This document shows positions 12,101 to 24,652 of a DNA stretch of 64,000 nt, piece after piece. This DNA is from Phanerodontia chrysosporium (lineage: Eukaryota > Basidiomycota > Agaricomycetes > Polyporales > Phanerochaetaceae), in contig MJGA01000005.1 of NCBI GenBank assembly GCA_001910725.1, forward strand, positions 1,736,001-1,800,000, written 5' to 3'. Positions within the stretch are counted from its first letter, which is position 1, and each line of letters opens with the position of its first letter. The position numbers were made by a program, and so were the translations under genes. The notes under the pieces were generated by a model. The model had not been told where the DNA came from. It ran no database searches and was given only the letters and a program-made list of their open reading frames with translations.

Positions 12101-13751
12101 GTCCACTTGGCGATATACCCACGGCGGACATCCCAGACCTCGACAGGGTCACCCACACGGCTGCAGAGCGCCTTGCCGTCGTCCGTGCTGGTGAGGACAG
12201 GCGGAACGGCAGCGCCGATTCGCGGGCTACCGGGTGCGCCTCCGCCCGCGGTAATATCGAGAGCGGGATTCGCTTGAGTGTTTGCGGAACCTTCGAGGTA
12301 CGGCGTGACGGCGAGCTCGCACTCTGCGCCAGGTCGCCAGGCCACACGCCGCACGGGCCCCGCTGTGTGCAGCACGTACGCCGGGCGCCGCGGGATGTGC
12401 GTGCCTCCGCCTGGCACGGTGATGTCCCAGACCTTCACGGTCCGGTCGAGTCCTCCGCTCGCAAGCCATCCATTCCCCTGTACATCACCCTCTGGTACTG
12501 GGTTTACGCCAAGATCGTCGAAGAGTCCCGACCCGACACCTGCATACCAGTTCCCGCTCTGGGGTGCCCCTGAGGAGCCTGCGGGGCGCTGGCTGGAGTT
12601 TGAGGAGTACGTAGCGGGAAGCTTCCAGTCCAATGCCAGGATTGGTCCGTTGTGCGCGAGCGTGATGCGATCGAGTTGACCGCGTTGACCCATGTTTAGG
12701 TCCCAGCTGTGAAACAAGCTACATGTCAGTTGGCTACGGTAGCAGTCCGGATGGACGCACCGATAGATATTGCCATTGTCTAGGCCAGTGATAGCGTGTC
12801 GAGGCTGCCAATGGACGGGAGAGAAGACTACTGAGCGGACAGAGGCAGGATGGTGTATCTTCATGATAGAGTCTGACAGATCGCGAAGGTCCTGTAGGGT
12901 GTCTTAGTATATGTGGCTTCAATAATTCGGAACATGGCGCACCCACACCCGGAGGTCACCATCGGCGGATCCAGTGATACAATAGTACTGTAGGATGGAT
13001 GAGTAGGCGAGTGAGTGAATGGAGCGAACATGTTGCCGTGTGCGGCGTTCTGAATATGACTATTGTCAATGTGATGGCTCAGAAATCATTCCAAGATGGA
13101 TGCAGGTGCGGAAAGAGATGAACAGTGTATCCAAGGAGTCGTGGTTTTCTAGGACTCCGGGGGTCTAGAACAGAGGAACTCACGAAACGAATCGACGACG
13201 CTTACCATACTTCGAAGGCCCTGATTTTTGGAGGTCCCACATTATGATCTCGCCATTACGCGCACTTGTAATGATTTTATTGTTGAACACTGTCCCAAGA
13301 ATTAGTCCGCGTGCAAGATCATGAGGAAAAGTGGAACGCACGTCCGTGTGCCCAGACTACATCTGTACTAACGCTGTCGATCTTCAGCCCGCTACCGCTC
13401 CAAAGATTCCTGCCGACGTCAATTCTGTAGCCTTCAGACCCTACGGCATGTTTATGGTCCGAGCCGACGAGGACGTTTGGTTCGCATATGCGTAATATGC
13501 GCAAGGCTGAGTTGAGTGTCAGTTCGGACGCCAATAACTCGGACAACATAGGTGATCTTACACTCTCGGCCTGCGACGACACAGCGCGCACCATCCTCGC
13601 TTTTTGATATCGCACCACCTCCTGGGGTCGCAGCACCAGCGACGCGTACGTTGCGCACGGGGCCTTGGGGACCGTGCAGTCGCGAATCAGAATAGATGTC
13701 TGGAGGTGCTGGCTGGGCGAAAGCGTTATGCAGAGACGGACGACGGGACAT
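9104..13751 (-). CDS. WDR24 / Rtc1 homologue, SEA-GATOR2 complex subunit
   Basis: The N-terminus (MSRRPSLHNAFAQPAPP) leads into WD40 repeats, for example IITSARNGEIIMWDL, ITGSADGDLRVW, LDRITLAHNGPILALDW, GLDRTVKVWDI and GDPVEVWDVRRGYIAKW. A long Ser/Pro-rich disordered middle follows. The C-terminus contains the conserved ELRIGPKRALRFIESYV helix and a zinc-binding RING-like region: CRKCGKNLL, CKSC, CAVCMHGGHQACYQQYYL and GCGHYCW. This order is diagnostic of WDR24 (yeast Rtc1/Sea2), which acts with SEH1, MIOS and WDR59 at the vacuole or lysosome to relieve GATOR1 inhibition of TORC1. There are more than ten introns and no frame break. A good acceptor (tatctcgtgcag) lies a few bases upstream of the ATG, so the 5' UTR may itself be spliced. 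Confidence 0.9.
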
Positions 13752-13757
13752 AGGAGA

Positions 13758-14156
13758 TCAATCTGCACGAGATAAATATGCTAGACAGTGTTGAAATTCA
13801 TGCAGAAGCAGCGAAAGGATGCGAAAGGCGAGACGGGCGAGAGAGATGGGCGGAGGGACGGGGTGCCAGAAGGCACGCGTGTGACGGTGATACGTCCCTC
13901 TGACACCCTGCTGCAACACGTGCCCTGGCAACGCCACAAAGCCGTTGTATATCCATCTTTCTGTTCCGTTTCGGTCCGTGTTTCCCACCTGGCGCTTGGT
14001 GATGGTGAACTTCAAGACGTCTGTGAGGTTAGAGGTCAGGATTTGTTTTGTTTTCAATGTCTTTCTGAGACATGCATTTACCGTCGTGGTTACACGTCCA
14101 GTAGGTTTGATTCCTTCCACGCGGAAGCTAAACACAAGGCTTCGCACAGCTGCCAC
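13758..14156 (-). CDS. Possible small gene or WDR24 5' exon, unidentified
   Basis: ATG 14154-14156 opens MAAVRSLVFSFRVEGIKPTG. A convincing intron (an internal gtaaatgc, branch-like ctaac, acceptor cctcacag near 14025) leads to DVLKFTITKRQ. Later exons are not clear. I recognise no domain. It lies directly upstream of WDR24 on the same strand, so it could be a small separate gene or untranslated leader exons of WDR24. Confidence 0.3.
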   Translation of the reverse strand: MAAVRSLVFSFRVEGIKPTGRVTTTVNACLRKTLKTKQILTSNLTDVLKFTITKRQVGNTDRNGTERWIYNGFVALPGHVLQQGVRGTYHRHTRAFWHPVPPPISLARLAFRILSLLLHEFQHCLAYLSRAD

Positions 14157-14805
14157 GAGGGTGAGGATTCGCCTTTTGAGCCTACTCTCACGCCGTCATT
14201 GCTTTATCTGTCACAGAGTGCTTCTCACACCCTGTGATCCTACGGCGATATCATAACGCCGGACTTTCAAGGTTATTCTATGTGTCGCAAGTATGGGTTT
14301 GAATCATTATGACACAACAAATCGACAGAGAAGTCTCCTCAAAACGCTCAGCTGTCCCGCTGAGAACTCTCGATACATGCAAGAGCGCCCTGTAAGCCAA
14401 ATCCTGAACCTGAGGTTGCAATGTGTTCGAGTCATCACTATCTTATGTCCCTCTTCTAGGCCATTTCCTCAGGCTGGTGTCAAGAGGCCTAGTCTCGAGC
14501 AAGTATTTCCACTGATACAAGCTAAAACCCCGACTGTACTGCGTACCCATTCAGCGCACCTCCGCTACCATGCCAGCGCTCTTCGTATTGTCATCACCAT
14601 TCTCGATATTAGACTTTTTCAGACCGTGAATTCTCACCGCCGCTCTAATCCTTCCGAAAATGATCAATGGGCATCCTAAGGGTATGGGGCTCTCAGCCCG
14701 TGGGGCTGAGCAACCGCCGGGACAGTATTTCAATTCCGCGAGGCATGGAAGACTTGGCCCGCTACCTATGATTGCGTGTAACTCGCTACGGTCTGTCCCT
14801 GCTGC
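14157..14805. other. Intergenic, no supported gene
   Basis: About 650 bp with only short overlapping frames. It probably holds the divergent promoters of the minus-strand unit to the left and the large gene to the right. Confidence 0.5.
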
Positions 14806-17800
14806 ATGCGAGACTACTGGCGGCAAGAGCCCCCCGCCGATACTACAAAACCCCTCGTGCCCTGGCTCGACCTCCATCCCTTCTGCATCCCGCCCTACAT
14901 CGACCTCTCTGGTCGCTCCACCATGTGCTTCCAGGGCAATAGCGCGCCACTGTCGGCGTCATACATCAACTCGCAGCTCGCTGTACTATGGAAGAACGCC
15001 GCTGATTGCGCTGCGGACGAGGTCGATGGTGACGCAGACCCCAGCCCGAATGCTAACATCAAGAGCGCATATACTCGTGCTCTCTACGAGTACCAGTATG
15101 TCCCCGAAAAGCTCGCCCATGCGAACGTTGCCCGCACCGATACGCATTTCTACGCGACATTCGGCCAACCTGAGCTGAAGTTCATCTGCAATCACGAGGT
15201 TGTGCTCTCCCTAATCATCAAGTCTGGACATCTGCGTGTCGACTATGACGCGAAGAAGGCTCACAACCTGAGTACCAATCAGTAAGTGCAATTCGGTCTC
15301 ACGCATCGGGTGCAGTCTCACGTCGCCGCAGGATCGTCAAGCAGCTGCCTGAGCTCAAAGCCCACTTCCGCGTGCCGTTCGAACGCACCAACGTCAAGGG
15401 GCACGATACGAAGATCGGCAACGACACCGCGACCCACCTCATCCGGATGGTCGCCCTCAAGTTCGAGGACGCCAAGTTCGTCAAGCTGGACACTGCCGAG
15501 AGCTGGGGACTCGACTTCGCGGAGGCTTTGACGTTCTACCTGCGCGGATACCTCTCCTTCCTCCGTCAGTCCGGCAACCACGTGCTGTTCGACCTGCCGG
15601 ATTTCGCCGCGCACGAGAAGCTCGGGTACACGGACTACGCCCTGCTGCGCTCACACGTCGACCCGGACGAGTACTGCAAGGACGTCGCGATCTTCGGTGT
15701 GACGACGAAGGTCATCAACAGCTTCCTCGAGACGCAGTGGGCGTCCGCGAAGAAGCTTGCGCGCGAGAAGAACGACTACCTCGTCGCCGCGATTGCCGAG
15801 CTGAGCAGCAACTGGCTCACGCACCATGCCGTCGACTGCTACTCGTACATTCGCTTCGGTGCTCCCCAGATCAAGCCGCTCTGCCCCCACGAGGTCATCC
15901 TCTTCATCAAGGTCCAGGATGTTGCGATGTTTGCGACGACAGACTTTGACAGGTGCGTGATCAGCAGTGCTTCGATGCTAGTCGCTTGTTAATCCAGACA
16001 TGTCCAGGAATGATCCAGTCACTGTCCAGCACGACTGGACGGTCGCCTTTGTTGTGAATGTGATGGAATACGACAGCAACGTTGGAGTGCTCGAGCTCGA
16101 TTTCTCCAGTACGTGCTTGTTCTCGGATGGCCCGGCCTGAGCTTACAGGAGACATCCCAGCCGCGCGATACGCGAGCGCGTTCTCGACGATCCCTACGAA
16201 CACAGCGTTGCTGCAGTACTACAACCTGCTAGTCAAGTTCCTGACGGTCGACTACCTCGACATCCTGCTCGCCTATTCATACAACATCATATACAGGCTT
16301 GTGATCGACAAGCACGCCGACGCCGTCGCGGGCAGCGGGTTCTGGAAGCGCGTCGAGCATGTCGGCGAATACTACTCGTACAGGCGGCACGGCACGGCGC
16401 TCGTGTGGATCGAACGTGTACGGGAGCTTGCACTGTCGGGCGCGGACCAGGTGCTTGCGCTGTCCGAGGACGCTGTCAATCGCATCCTGCGCACGCGTCG
16501 CGACACCCTCGGCCCGAGCCATCCACTCTCCGCATGGAGCTCGGACGCGTTCAAGGCGAGCTTCGGCCCGCTCACTGTACGCATTCTGTCCAACGGCAAG
16601 GCGCTGGTGTTTGTCGATATCGAACGCGGCCAGTCGGGCTCGCACATGTAAGGTTGCCGATGTCTGTCGTTACGCATAGCATATTGATGCTATTGTACAG
16701 CGTGCAATCGGACTCTACGCCTGTTCTGGAGCATCCGGAGTTGTTCTGGAAGTCCAGTCTCTGGAGCACCGTCGTCGTTACGACAGAGCTCGTGAAGCCG
16801 TACCAGTTCAGCCACATTACCCTCGCATTCGAGGTCGACCTGCAGCTGATCGAGACGCTCGATATCGATGAAGCCATCGCGAAGCAGCTCAACAGCACAG
16901 TGGCATCACAGGTCAAGCCCAACCAACGCGTCGTCGTCAAGCATCTCGTCCTGAACTTTGCTAGTGCGTTTTCCATTGTGGTAGTTTTATTTGGCGGTTG
17001 ACATGGGGTGCATACTAGCCGCCAAGTATATCTCAGACTTGTCCGATGCCTACAATCTGGGTGCTGGCAAAGAGGGCGAGAAGCGTCTCGCGACAGTCAA
17101 AGCCCTCATTGGTAGCTACCTCGTCGAAGTCGGCCGCAAGGGCTGCGGCATCCTCAAGACCATCCCTACATTTGTCGAGGACACCGCGGATCCATTCGCC
17201 CTCAAAGACGTCGCCTTCAAAGTCCTCACGAAGGACGCGGTCACGGTCGAACACTACATCACCGGCGCACACATCATCACAGACACGCCCGTCATCGCGC
17301 TGTACGGCGTGTGTACAAGGAGGGCGCTACCCGCGTTCGCGGCGCGGTGGTCGCTCGGATGGCTGCCGACGCGCGAAAACGCAGGGCTCGTCGCTTTCGG
17401 GCGCGCGAGCTTCCTAGAGCCGCGGCTGCTGCACGCCCTCGAGGACTTCAACGCGCGCACGACCGTGCTCCCCAAGTTTGCGGGCATTGTGAACGGTGTT
17501 TGGAACTGCGACCTCACGACGTGGGAGCAGAATGAGCTCCTGGGCAAGCGTGGCGTACGCTGTGCCTGGAAGGAGGTCGCAGGTTCTGCGCGCTACCTCG
17601 AGTATATCTGGGAGCACAAGGATGAGTGGGCACATGAGAATGAGGCTACCGCACGCCTTGAAGGCGTAGGAGAGTACACTCTCGCTTGTAAGTGCTCCAC
17701 CATCCCCCTATTCTACGGCCGCTGACTTTGAGATTAAGGCCACACCGAGAACCGGCTCTGGATCCCGACTGACTACCGTCCTGGTCATCAGTTGGAAATT

Positions 17801-18582
17801 GAGCTGAAGGGAAAGTCTACTGTTGAGATATCGGGGCATGCATACAGCCAACGCTGGAGGTGAGATTTGTCCGCATGATAGCGTCCCGAAATGCTGACTG
17901 GGAAATGGTAGCAAAAAGACCGTCTCGTCCTGGTCGGCGGCGATCATCATCTCGTCACAGGCGGACGGCCTGCACGTATCGCTGACCTCGCAGATCCGTC
18001 CGGCCGAAACCGAGGGCGACGACCGCGCGTCATCGTTCTTCCCGTTCAACGTCGAGGCGTTGCACCAGAGCCGCCTGCCGGACAAGCTCAGCGCACTCGA
18101 CGACCTCCTGCCGCGGCTACGCGAGGTGCTCGAGGGCCCGTGGGCGTATGCATCCTTCGGCGCGCAAACCTTCACCCTCGCGAACCCCGTGTTCACGCGC
18201 CACGGCGACTTTGTCGTCGAGCTCTGCCCGCACGAGCCAGGTGCGAGTCATTTCCGCTGGGTGGCTGTATGCGCTGTGCTGACATTCAGTCCGTGAAGTA
18301 GGAGCTGTGGTCACCCGACCGTACACTGTTACAGCCCCGGCGTCCGTGCCGGTGGCTGCTCCCGTGTCGACGCTATCGAGCATGTCGACCCTGTCATCGC
18401 TCTCCACGATGGCGACGACCGCCAACGGCGTGCAGATTACACGCACGTCCTCGAGCGCCCCGTCCAGTAAGTTTTCCCGGTTCCGCTCTAACATGACAGC
18501 CCTAATCAGGGTAAATGCAGAGACGGCCCCCGCCCCCAGTCTGCTCCCAGACTACATTAGCACCCCTTACAGGCGCGGATAG
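14806..18582 (+). CDS. Large protein of unknown function with three 'C-x-HE' repeats
   Basis: Exons beginning MRDYWRQEPPADTTKPLVPW join through about eight GT-AG introns of 40-60 nt (for example 15282/15332) into about 1,120 residues with no frame break. No catalytic domain is recognisable, and no signal peptide or membrane helix is seen. Three segments resemble each other: ATFGQPELKFICNHEVVLSL, IRFGAPQIKPLCPHEVILFI and, near the C-terminus, ASFGAQ... then DFVVELCPHEP. The C-terminus is Ser/Thr-rich and low-complexity. A last candidate intron (18467-18509) would place a stop at once after SSSAPSR; if it is retained, the protein ends STPYRRG at 18582. I believe similar long proteins occur in other Agaricomycetes but cannot assign a function. 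Confidence 0.75.
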
Positions 18583-18806
18583 AGCTCAGAACGGACGTGC
18601 CCTTGGTGCCTGTATGAAGACGTTTTGGTGTTCGTGAATGCTGCCACAGCGAACTGTCGGATCCTCTATTAGCAGTCGGCTCCCCTGTTCGCGTCGATCC
18701 TACGCTGTATATTACCCCGTACTTATGTATCACTATGTATTACGCTATCGTGTAGTAGCGATACAATACACCACGACAGCCAAGAGTGTCATTGTGACTC
18801 CAGATG

Positions 18807-20442
18807 CTACCAGCCTGCGCGATCGAGGGTACGGAAGACTCCAGCGACATGCAGCCACCCATGACTAACAGCGAGGTCGGTATCACTAAACCGGATGGCC
18901 TGCAGGTTCGGGAACAGATGGCACAGGAACTGCGCCACCTCCCGGGCGTCTTCCACGTAAGAGAGCGGCGGGTGCACCTCGAGGATGCGCAGGCACTTCC
19001 CGCGATCTGCGTCGTCCAGGGCAGCGAGGTGCTCCGGCGCGCAGTCCGCGGCGTCGAAGGGCAGCCCTAGCTGGTGGAGGTCCGGGCAATGCTTCGCGAT
19101 GTGCAGCAGCGCGCGCATCGTGAGGCGCGGGTGCGCGGCGTGTATGTCCGCGCCTGAACACGCCATGACCACGAGCTTCTGCATGGCAGGCCACGCGCGC
19201 GCAAGTGCATGCACGTCGTCATCGTAGAGATCGAGCTGGATATGCTCTTCAATGTGCAGCTCCTCGAGCGCGTGCAGGCCGTAGAGCAGGCTGAGCGTGC
19301 GCGCGGTGATGGTGCACGGCTTCGGCTGGTAAAATGCGTACGCGACGCGGTCGGCCCACAGACGGAGACAGCGCAAGGCCGGAAAGGCAGAGATGGCCTC
19401 GAAACACGCTTGGACCGTGACCGGTGTACACGGCGCGTTTACTTGAAGTTCGAGAGTACGCAGAGCGGGTGCGCGAACGGCCTTGAGGAAAGAAGTGCAA
19501 CTCTCAAGATTCGGTGCGTGCAAACTGACTTCACGAAGAGAATCCAATGTGTTGACCGGGCAGCAGCTTTCAGACAGCTCGGGAATACGACAGTTAAGGT
19601 TCGTGAGATGTCGGGATAAAGACATTCGCCTGACAGCTGCGCCGTCGACGAGGACGTTTGTGTGGACGACCCGTAACATCGGTGAGTTGCAGATCAGGTT
19701 CGAGAGGTCTGCAGAGCTGTTGCTGAAGGCCTCTTTCGTGGAAAATCCGGAGTAGACGCTAAGAACTTCGATCTGGTCGTACCCAGCCTGGATGGCTGAC
19801 AGGAATCGACCGTACGCTGCGAACGTTGAAGAGTTGTGCGAGACGTCCGCGGCAACACAGACGTCCCGGAGCATGGGATTGAAAAGGCGAGGAATGCAAG
19901 ACGTTAGAATGTCGAAAGGAGGTCGCCAGTGACATCTCATGGCAAGTAAGTTGGGGAAGATGGGTGGCTGCCCCGGGCTCGAAAGACGCAGGTGTATTTG
20001 TTCCAGTATGGCTGTGAGCATGGTAGTCGAGTATGACGTAGCCATGCATAGACGAGGTTCCGAGAGCTCAAGAGCGAGATCTCTGATACGGTGACCATGC
20101 TTGAAGAAGGCGTCCCAATCTTGTTGGCGTGGCTCCTCAGCAAAATACTAGGACGACTCTGATCAGGACATGACTTGAAGAAACTAAGGTACTTACAAGT
20201 TCTCTTTCTTCCACGAATTCTGACCAATCGCAGGGGCGAGAGCGCACTGCAAAGAGGCGTGAGGGCATGCTATGTAGTAAGGGGCCAAAGCCGTCAATGG
20301 AATGCCAAAGGGCATCCATCGCAGGTCCGTAGAACTGCACACATGTCCTTGCAAGTGCTGCAAGCGACTGCCAGGAGTCGGCTTCCTCGCATAGAGAGAA
20401 AACAAGGTATTGAATATCTGGGATCTGCAAGCAAGCGTGCAT
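18807..20442 (-). CDS. F-box-like/LRR protein
   Basis: Two exons. Exon 1 begins MHACLQIPDIQYLVFSLCEE, continues SLAALARTCVQFYGPAMDALW and ends after VEERE(L). This is the short F-box-like motif common in polypore proteins. A 77-nt intron (donor gtaagtacc, acceptor tttgctgag) joins it to EPRQQDWDAFFKHGHRIRDL. The rest is a string of leucine-rich segments: LRTLELQVNAP, LRCLRLWADRV, ALEELHIEEHI, LHQLGLPFDAAD and LRILEVHPPL. Such proteins are presumed SCF ubiquitin-ligase adaptors, with the LRRs choosing the substrate. The protein ends at 18807, close to and convergent with the large gene on its left. Confidence 0.8.
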
Positions 20443-21011
20443 CCTGACTTTAATAATCAGAATCCGCACTGCACACGTCCTAGCAAGCTCGACTCACTCG
20501 TCCCGGAGGTCAGTAGTAGTATGGGGCTGTAGTAGAGGGAGGAAATAACAGACGACACTTTAACCAAGCAGTCCCATGCGAAGGTGTTTTATAGGGGCTG
20601 CGACTCTCTGTTGCTATTTAGACCGGCCCATACTGAAACGTACCAGCCTCCTGAGAGTATGGTGGAGGCTGAGACTGTGAACTTTCCAGGCAGATCTCTG
20701 AGAAAATTCCCAGAAAATACAAAAGTCCAGTAGCGAGCATGTCGTTCTTGGTCGTGTGCACCGTGAGGACAACGCCGGAAAGAACAGTTCGGGCGCCAAA
20801 GCAGCCGACGCGTGACGGCGGGACCTGTGCGTCACGGCTCGTTAAGCATGTCACTGCTGACGCCGTCACGCTTGGTTGCGCAACGATCGCGCGAAATTGG
20901 CACGGGAAAGTTTTCTGGTATTTACAAGAGCGCGCCAGCCCGCGATATGGCCACCCTTCGCCACATTGAAGCCGCCTCAGGACAGCGACCACCACCTGCT
21001 GGTCACCGCCC
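20443..21011. other. Divergent promoter region
   Basis: About 570 bp between the F-box gene (minus) and the permease gene (plus). It contains no supported coding region and should hold both promoters. Confidence 0.5.
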
Positions 21012-23084
21012 ATGTCGTCCTCGACGCTCTCTTCGCCGTCCAGCTCGCCCAAGGTTCAGGTTCCCGAGCATCATGCGGCAGCCGTAGACTCGGCCGACGA
21101 CACGCCTGAAGGCGTACTCCTGCGCCACCTGCGGACAAACACCATGGTCTGCATCGAGGTCTGTCGGCGCGCCAGGTCTCCATGATCGCCATCGCGGGCA
21201 CTATCGGCACTGGCCTTTTCCTGGGCACCGGCAGGTCGCTCGCGCAAGGTGGACCGGCCAGCATGCTCATCTGCTACGCCGTTGTCGGATTCATCGTGTA
21301 CATCACGCTACTGCTGCTAGGAGAGATGGCGACCCAATATCCTGTGGCGGGTGCGTTGCACGACACTCCTGCGCTTTCCGCACTACTGACGCATGCGTAC
21401 AGGTTCATTTAATGCATACGCCACGCGGTTCTTCTCTCCATCGTATGGCTTTGCGCTATCCTGGAATTACTGGTTCAATGACGCGGTCTCCGTCGCCTCA
21501 GACCTGACTGCAGCACAACTCGTTCTTCAGTTCTGGACTGACTGGAACCCTTGGGTTATCAGTCTGCTCTTCTGGGTTTTCCTTGTCTGCGTCAACGCCA
21601 CGCACGTTAGTGCCTATGGTGAACTTGGTACGAGGTGCAGTCCTTGGTTCCGCCATCCTTGAGCTCACCTGAGTGATGTATAGAATACTGGCTCTCCTTC
21701 CTTAAGGTCGCCACGATCGTCATCTTTATTATCGTCGGTATTCTCGTGAACGTGGGTGTAAACACAGAACACCATTACATTGGCGGCGAATACTGGCGAA
21801 TCCCCGGTGCTCCCTTTGTCGGTGGTTTCGGTGGTTTCGCCAAGGTGTTTGTGACCGCAAGCTTTGCATGTGAGTTATCCCGCTGTAATATCAAACTTGT
21901 CTAACAAGGCGTACAGTCGGCGGGACGGAGAGTTTGGGTATCACGGCCGGAGAGACGAAGAATCCTTCCCGCAACATGCCACGGGTAGTGAAGTTCGTCT
22001 TCTGGAGAATTATCCTGTTCTACCTCCTCAGTATCTTGCTGATTGGTCTCAACGGTATGGCGATCTGTTCCCTTTCGCGCAGTACGGATGCTAAAGCGCC
22101 CAATAGTTCCTTGGAATTACCCTGGCCTCTCAAACAAGAGTACGACTACTTCGCCCTTCACGATTGTTTTCAAAGAAATTGGATCGAGTATGTAGTAAAA
22201 ATGTTGCTCACGATGGCAGTTGCTGATCCGCTACTCACAGATGTCTCCGCTTCCTTCATGAACACGGTCATTCTCACCTCCGTTCTTTCGGCCGGAAATC
22301 ACGCCCTCTTCGCGGGCACACGTGTTCTGTATGGTCTCGCCGTCACATCTCCGCAACCGCAGGCCCCGCGGATCTTCAGCTGGACGACTAAGGCCGGCAT
22401 CCCGGTCCCCGCGCTGCTCGCGACGAGCAGCGTCAGCATCCTCTGCTTCGGCAGCAGCTTTATCGGCAGCGGCCAGCTGTGGGGCTGGCTGCAGAACATC
22501 GTCGGCGTGTCGAACCAGATCGCTTGGGTCTCCATCGGCCTCGCGAGCTGGCGGTTCCGCACCGCATGGGTGCGCCAGGGCCGCCGCTCAGCGAGCTCAA
22601 GTTCCGCGCGGCGTGGACGTGGCCATGGGGCCCGCCGTTCGTCGTCCTTACAACATCTGCTCTCATCATCAGTGAGTCTCGCGCATTATGCAGCGTGCAG
22701 TGTGCTAACGGTCGTACAGTCCAGGGCTGGTCGTCCGTCATACCCCACTTTTCGGGCGTCGACTTCGTGTCGTTCTACATCGAGATACCCATCATGATTG
22801 TTATGTACCTCGCATGGCTCTCCATCAACCGCATACCCATCCTCAAGCACCGTGTTGCCGCCGATGCGGCTGCCGCAGACCTGCCACCATCGCCCTCCGT
22901 CTCTACCGCCGCGCTCGTCCCGCGGCGAGTGCGGTGGTTCGATCTTGTTGATACTTCCAGTGTCGATCTGTTCAGGGATGAACATAAGGACGACCTCGAG
23001 GACCTCATAGAAGACCAAGAAAGGGACCGTAGACTGAAGGGGCGCGCTCGGTGGTGGTGGCAGCTATATTATTATGTCGCATAA
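21012..23084 (+). CDS. Amino-acid permease (APC superfamily, fungal YAT type), two frame breaks
   Basis: The hydrophilic N-terminus MSSSTLSSPSSSPKVQVP precedes the family signature MIAIAGTIGTGLFLGTG (TM1) and about eleven further helices. Other landmarks are LLGEMATQYPVAGSFNAYA, TASFAFGGTESLGITAGETK, SVLSAGNHALFAGTRVLYG and WRFRTAWVRQG, with a charged C-terminal tail. These are typical plasma-membrane proton/amino-acid symporters. Six introns with GT-AG ends keep the frame. Two places do not. Between ATG 21144 and the TM1 motif a 29-nt GT-AG segment (21147-21175) or one missing base must be assumed. At 22581-22586, between VRQGR and PLSELKF, one base is missing. Both look like sequence errors because the protein resumes the family pattern at once. 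Confidence 0.85.
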
Positions 23085-23430
23085 ATTAAACACTTCACTG
23101 TATTACTAGTATCTCGTAATTGTAATGGGCACCTTGAAGTCTCCAGATCTCTGCGTCGACATATACACCTCAGGAAAGATGGATATTCCGGTTAGATATT
23201 GCGGATGCGCCTCAGCGCCGTCGGGAGCAATTGACTTTGCACCCGCAGCGCCTGCGCCTAACTTGTTACCACTTGTGTCTTCACGTGTGCTCTCTACCGT
23301 CCGCTCCTGGGCTGCCCCACATCCACTCTGGAACATCGCCAGCCGTTTCGGAGGCCAACTTGCAACATCCTGATACCCCTTTTCTCAGTATATCCACTGC
23401 TCAAGGAAACGATTGACGACTCCCAACCTA
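23085..23430. other. Short intergenic region
   Basis: About 350 bp between two plus-strand genes. It is AT-richer at the left, consistent with 3' UTR. No gene seen. An in-frame ATG further upstream at about 23413 could be an alternative ATG5 start. Confidence 0.5.
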
Positions 23431-24652
23431 ATGACGACCATTGCAAGAGCGAGCCCATCTTCCGCGTTCTCGACGCCTGCCTCGACGACGCTCTTCCGGA
23501 GACTGACTTGGGAAGGCACAGTGCCGCTCGAGATACGCGTTGACTCAAAGGAGCTGCCCGCAAACAGCGACCGCGGGCTCGAATGCTACTACATCCAGGC
23601 GCCGCGCGTGAGCTACCTGCCGCTGCTCGTGCCCGAGCTCAAGCGGTTCCTGATGGATGTCGTCTTCGACGAGGCGGCGGCGAGGGTGATCAAGGAGGAG
23701 GACTGGTGGTTCGAGAGTGAGGACGGGAACCTGCTCAAGTGGTGTGTATCCTCTCCTCGGATTCCGGAAGCGGGGCACGATTGACGGGCTCAAGCGCAGG
23801 CACTGGCCAATCGGCCTCATCTACGACAACCACACGATCACACAGTCCGTGCGCTCCGCGCCGTCGTCGTCGCAGCAGTCTGTGCCGCTGCGGCTCGTGC
23901 TGCACCTTGCGTCGCCGCCGACGGACAAGCTGCTGCTCTCGCCGAGCGCGGAGGCGTGCAAGCAGGCGTTCATGGGCCAGATGAAGGAGGCAGACTTCAT
24001 CCGCTGGGGGAACACGAAGCGCATGACAGGGCTGCGCAAGGCCGAGCAGGATGGACTCTGGGAGGGCATTCGTGAACGTGAGTCCCGGCCTACTTTGCGT
24101 CTGTGCGCTGCTCAGCATCCCTTCGGTAGACAACTTTGACGAGTACTGGCGCGTCGCCTCCAAGGTCACGCCGACGACCGCGCCGACGCGCCCGCAGTCA
24201 CCGCCGCCAGGCAACTCAACATCGCTGCACTCGCGCCCGCCATCGGCGGACCCAACACGGGTGCGGCACCCGACCGCGACGGAGCGTACAACGTGCGGAG
24301 CGTTCCGGCACGCATCTACCTGCCCGAGGGCCCTATTATGCAGGATCTCGTCCCACCGCTGCTCGAGGACGGTGCGTCCGCCAATGTCGTTCGTGTCCGT
24401 GTGCCGATGCTGATTCCGGGTTGCTGCGCCCGGCTGGCAGGGAGCCCGCACACCCTCGGGCACTTCCTGAGCACGCACCTGCCGCTGCTGTTTCCGCCGA
24501 CGCCAAACGACCCGCCGTACCACGACCTCGCGTATCCGCTGATCCAGGGTGTCGTCGTACCGCACGAGACAGAGATGGCGTGGCTCGGCGCCTGCATGGC
24601 TGGCGCGGACGGGTGGGTCAACGTCTGCGTGGGCCTGCTGCGCGACAGATAG
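23431..24652 (+). CDS. ATG5: Autophagy protein 5 (ATG5)
   Basis: The N-terminal region FRRLTWEGTVPLEIRVDSKE, then SYLPLLVPELKRFLMDVVFD, WFESEDGNLLKWHWPIGLIYD and the C-terminal HTLGHFLSTHLPLLFPP and AYPLIQGVVVPHETEMAWLG are diagnostic of ATG5 (two ubiquitin-like folds around a helical bundle). ATG12 is conjugated to ATG5, and with ATG16 the conjugate acts as the E3-like factor for ATG8 lipidation. The acceptor lysine is expected in the KEADFIRWGN/KRMTGLRKAEQ helical region. Introns: 23751 to about 23799, about 24074-24129, and a 60-70 nt intron after LLEDG. One base is missing near 24163 (after VASK): the following linker and ARIYLPEGPIMQDLVPPLL are in the -1 frame. A core autophagy gene is unlikely to be dead here, so I treat this as a sequence error. 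Confidence 0.9.

Noticed and set aside
21182..21411. Permease starting at the ATG just before the TM1 motif
   Set aside because: This would leave almost no cytosolic N-terminus, while a typical Ser/Pro-rich N-terminus begins at 21012.
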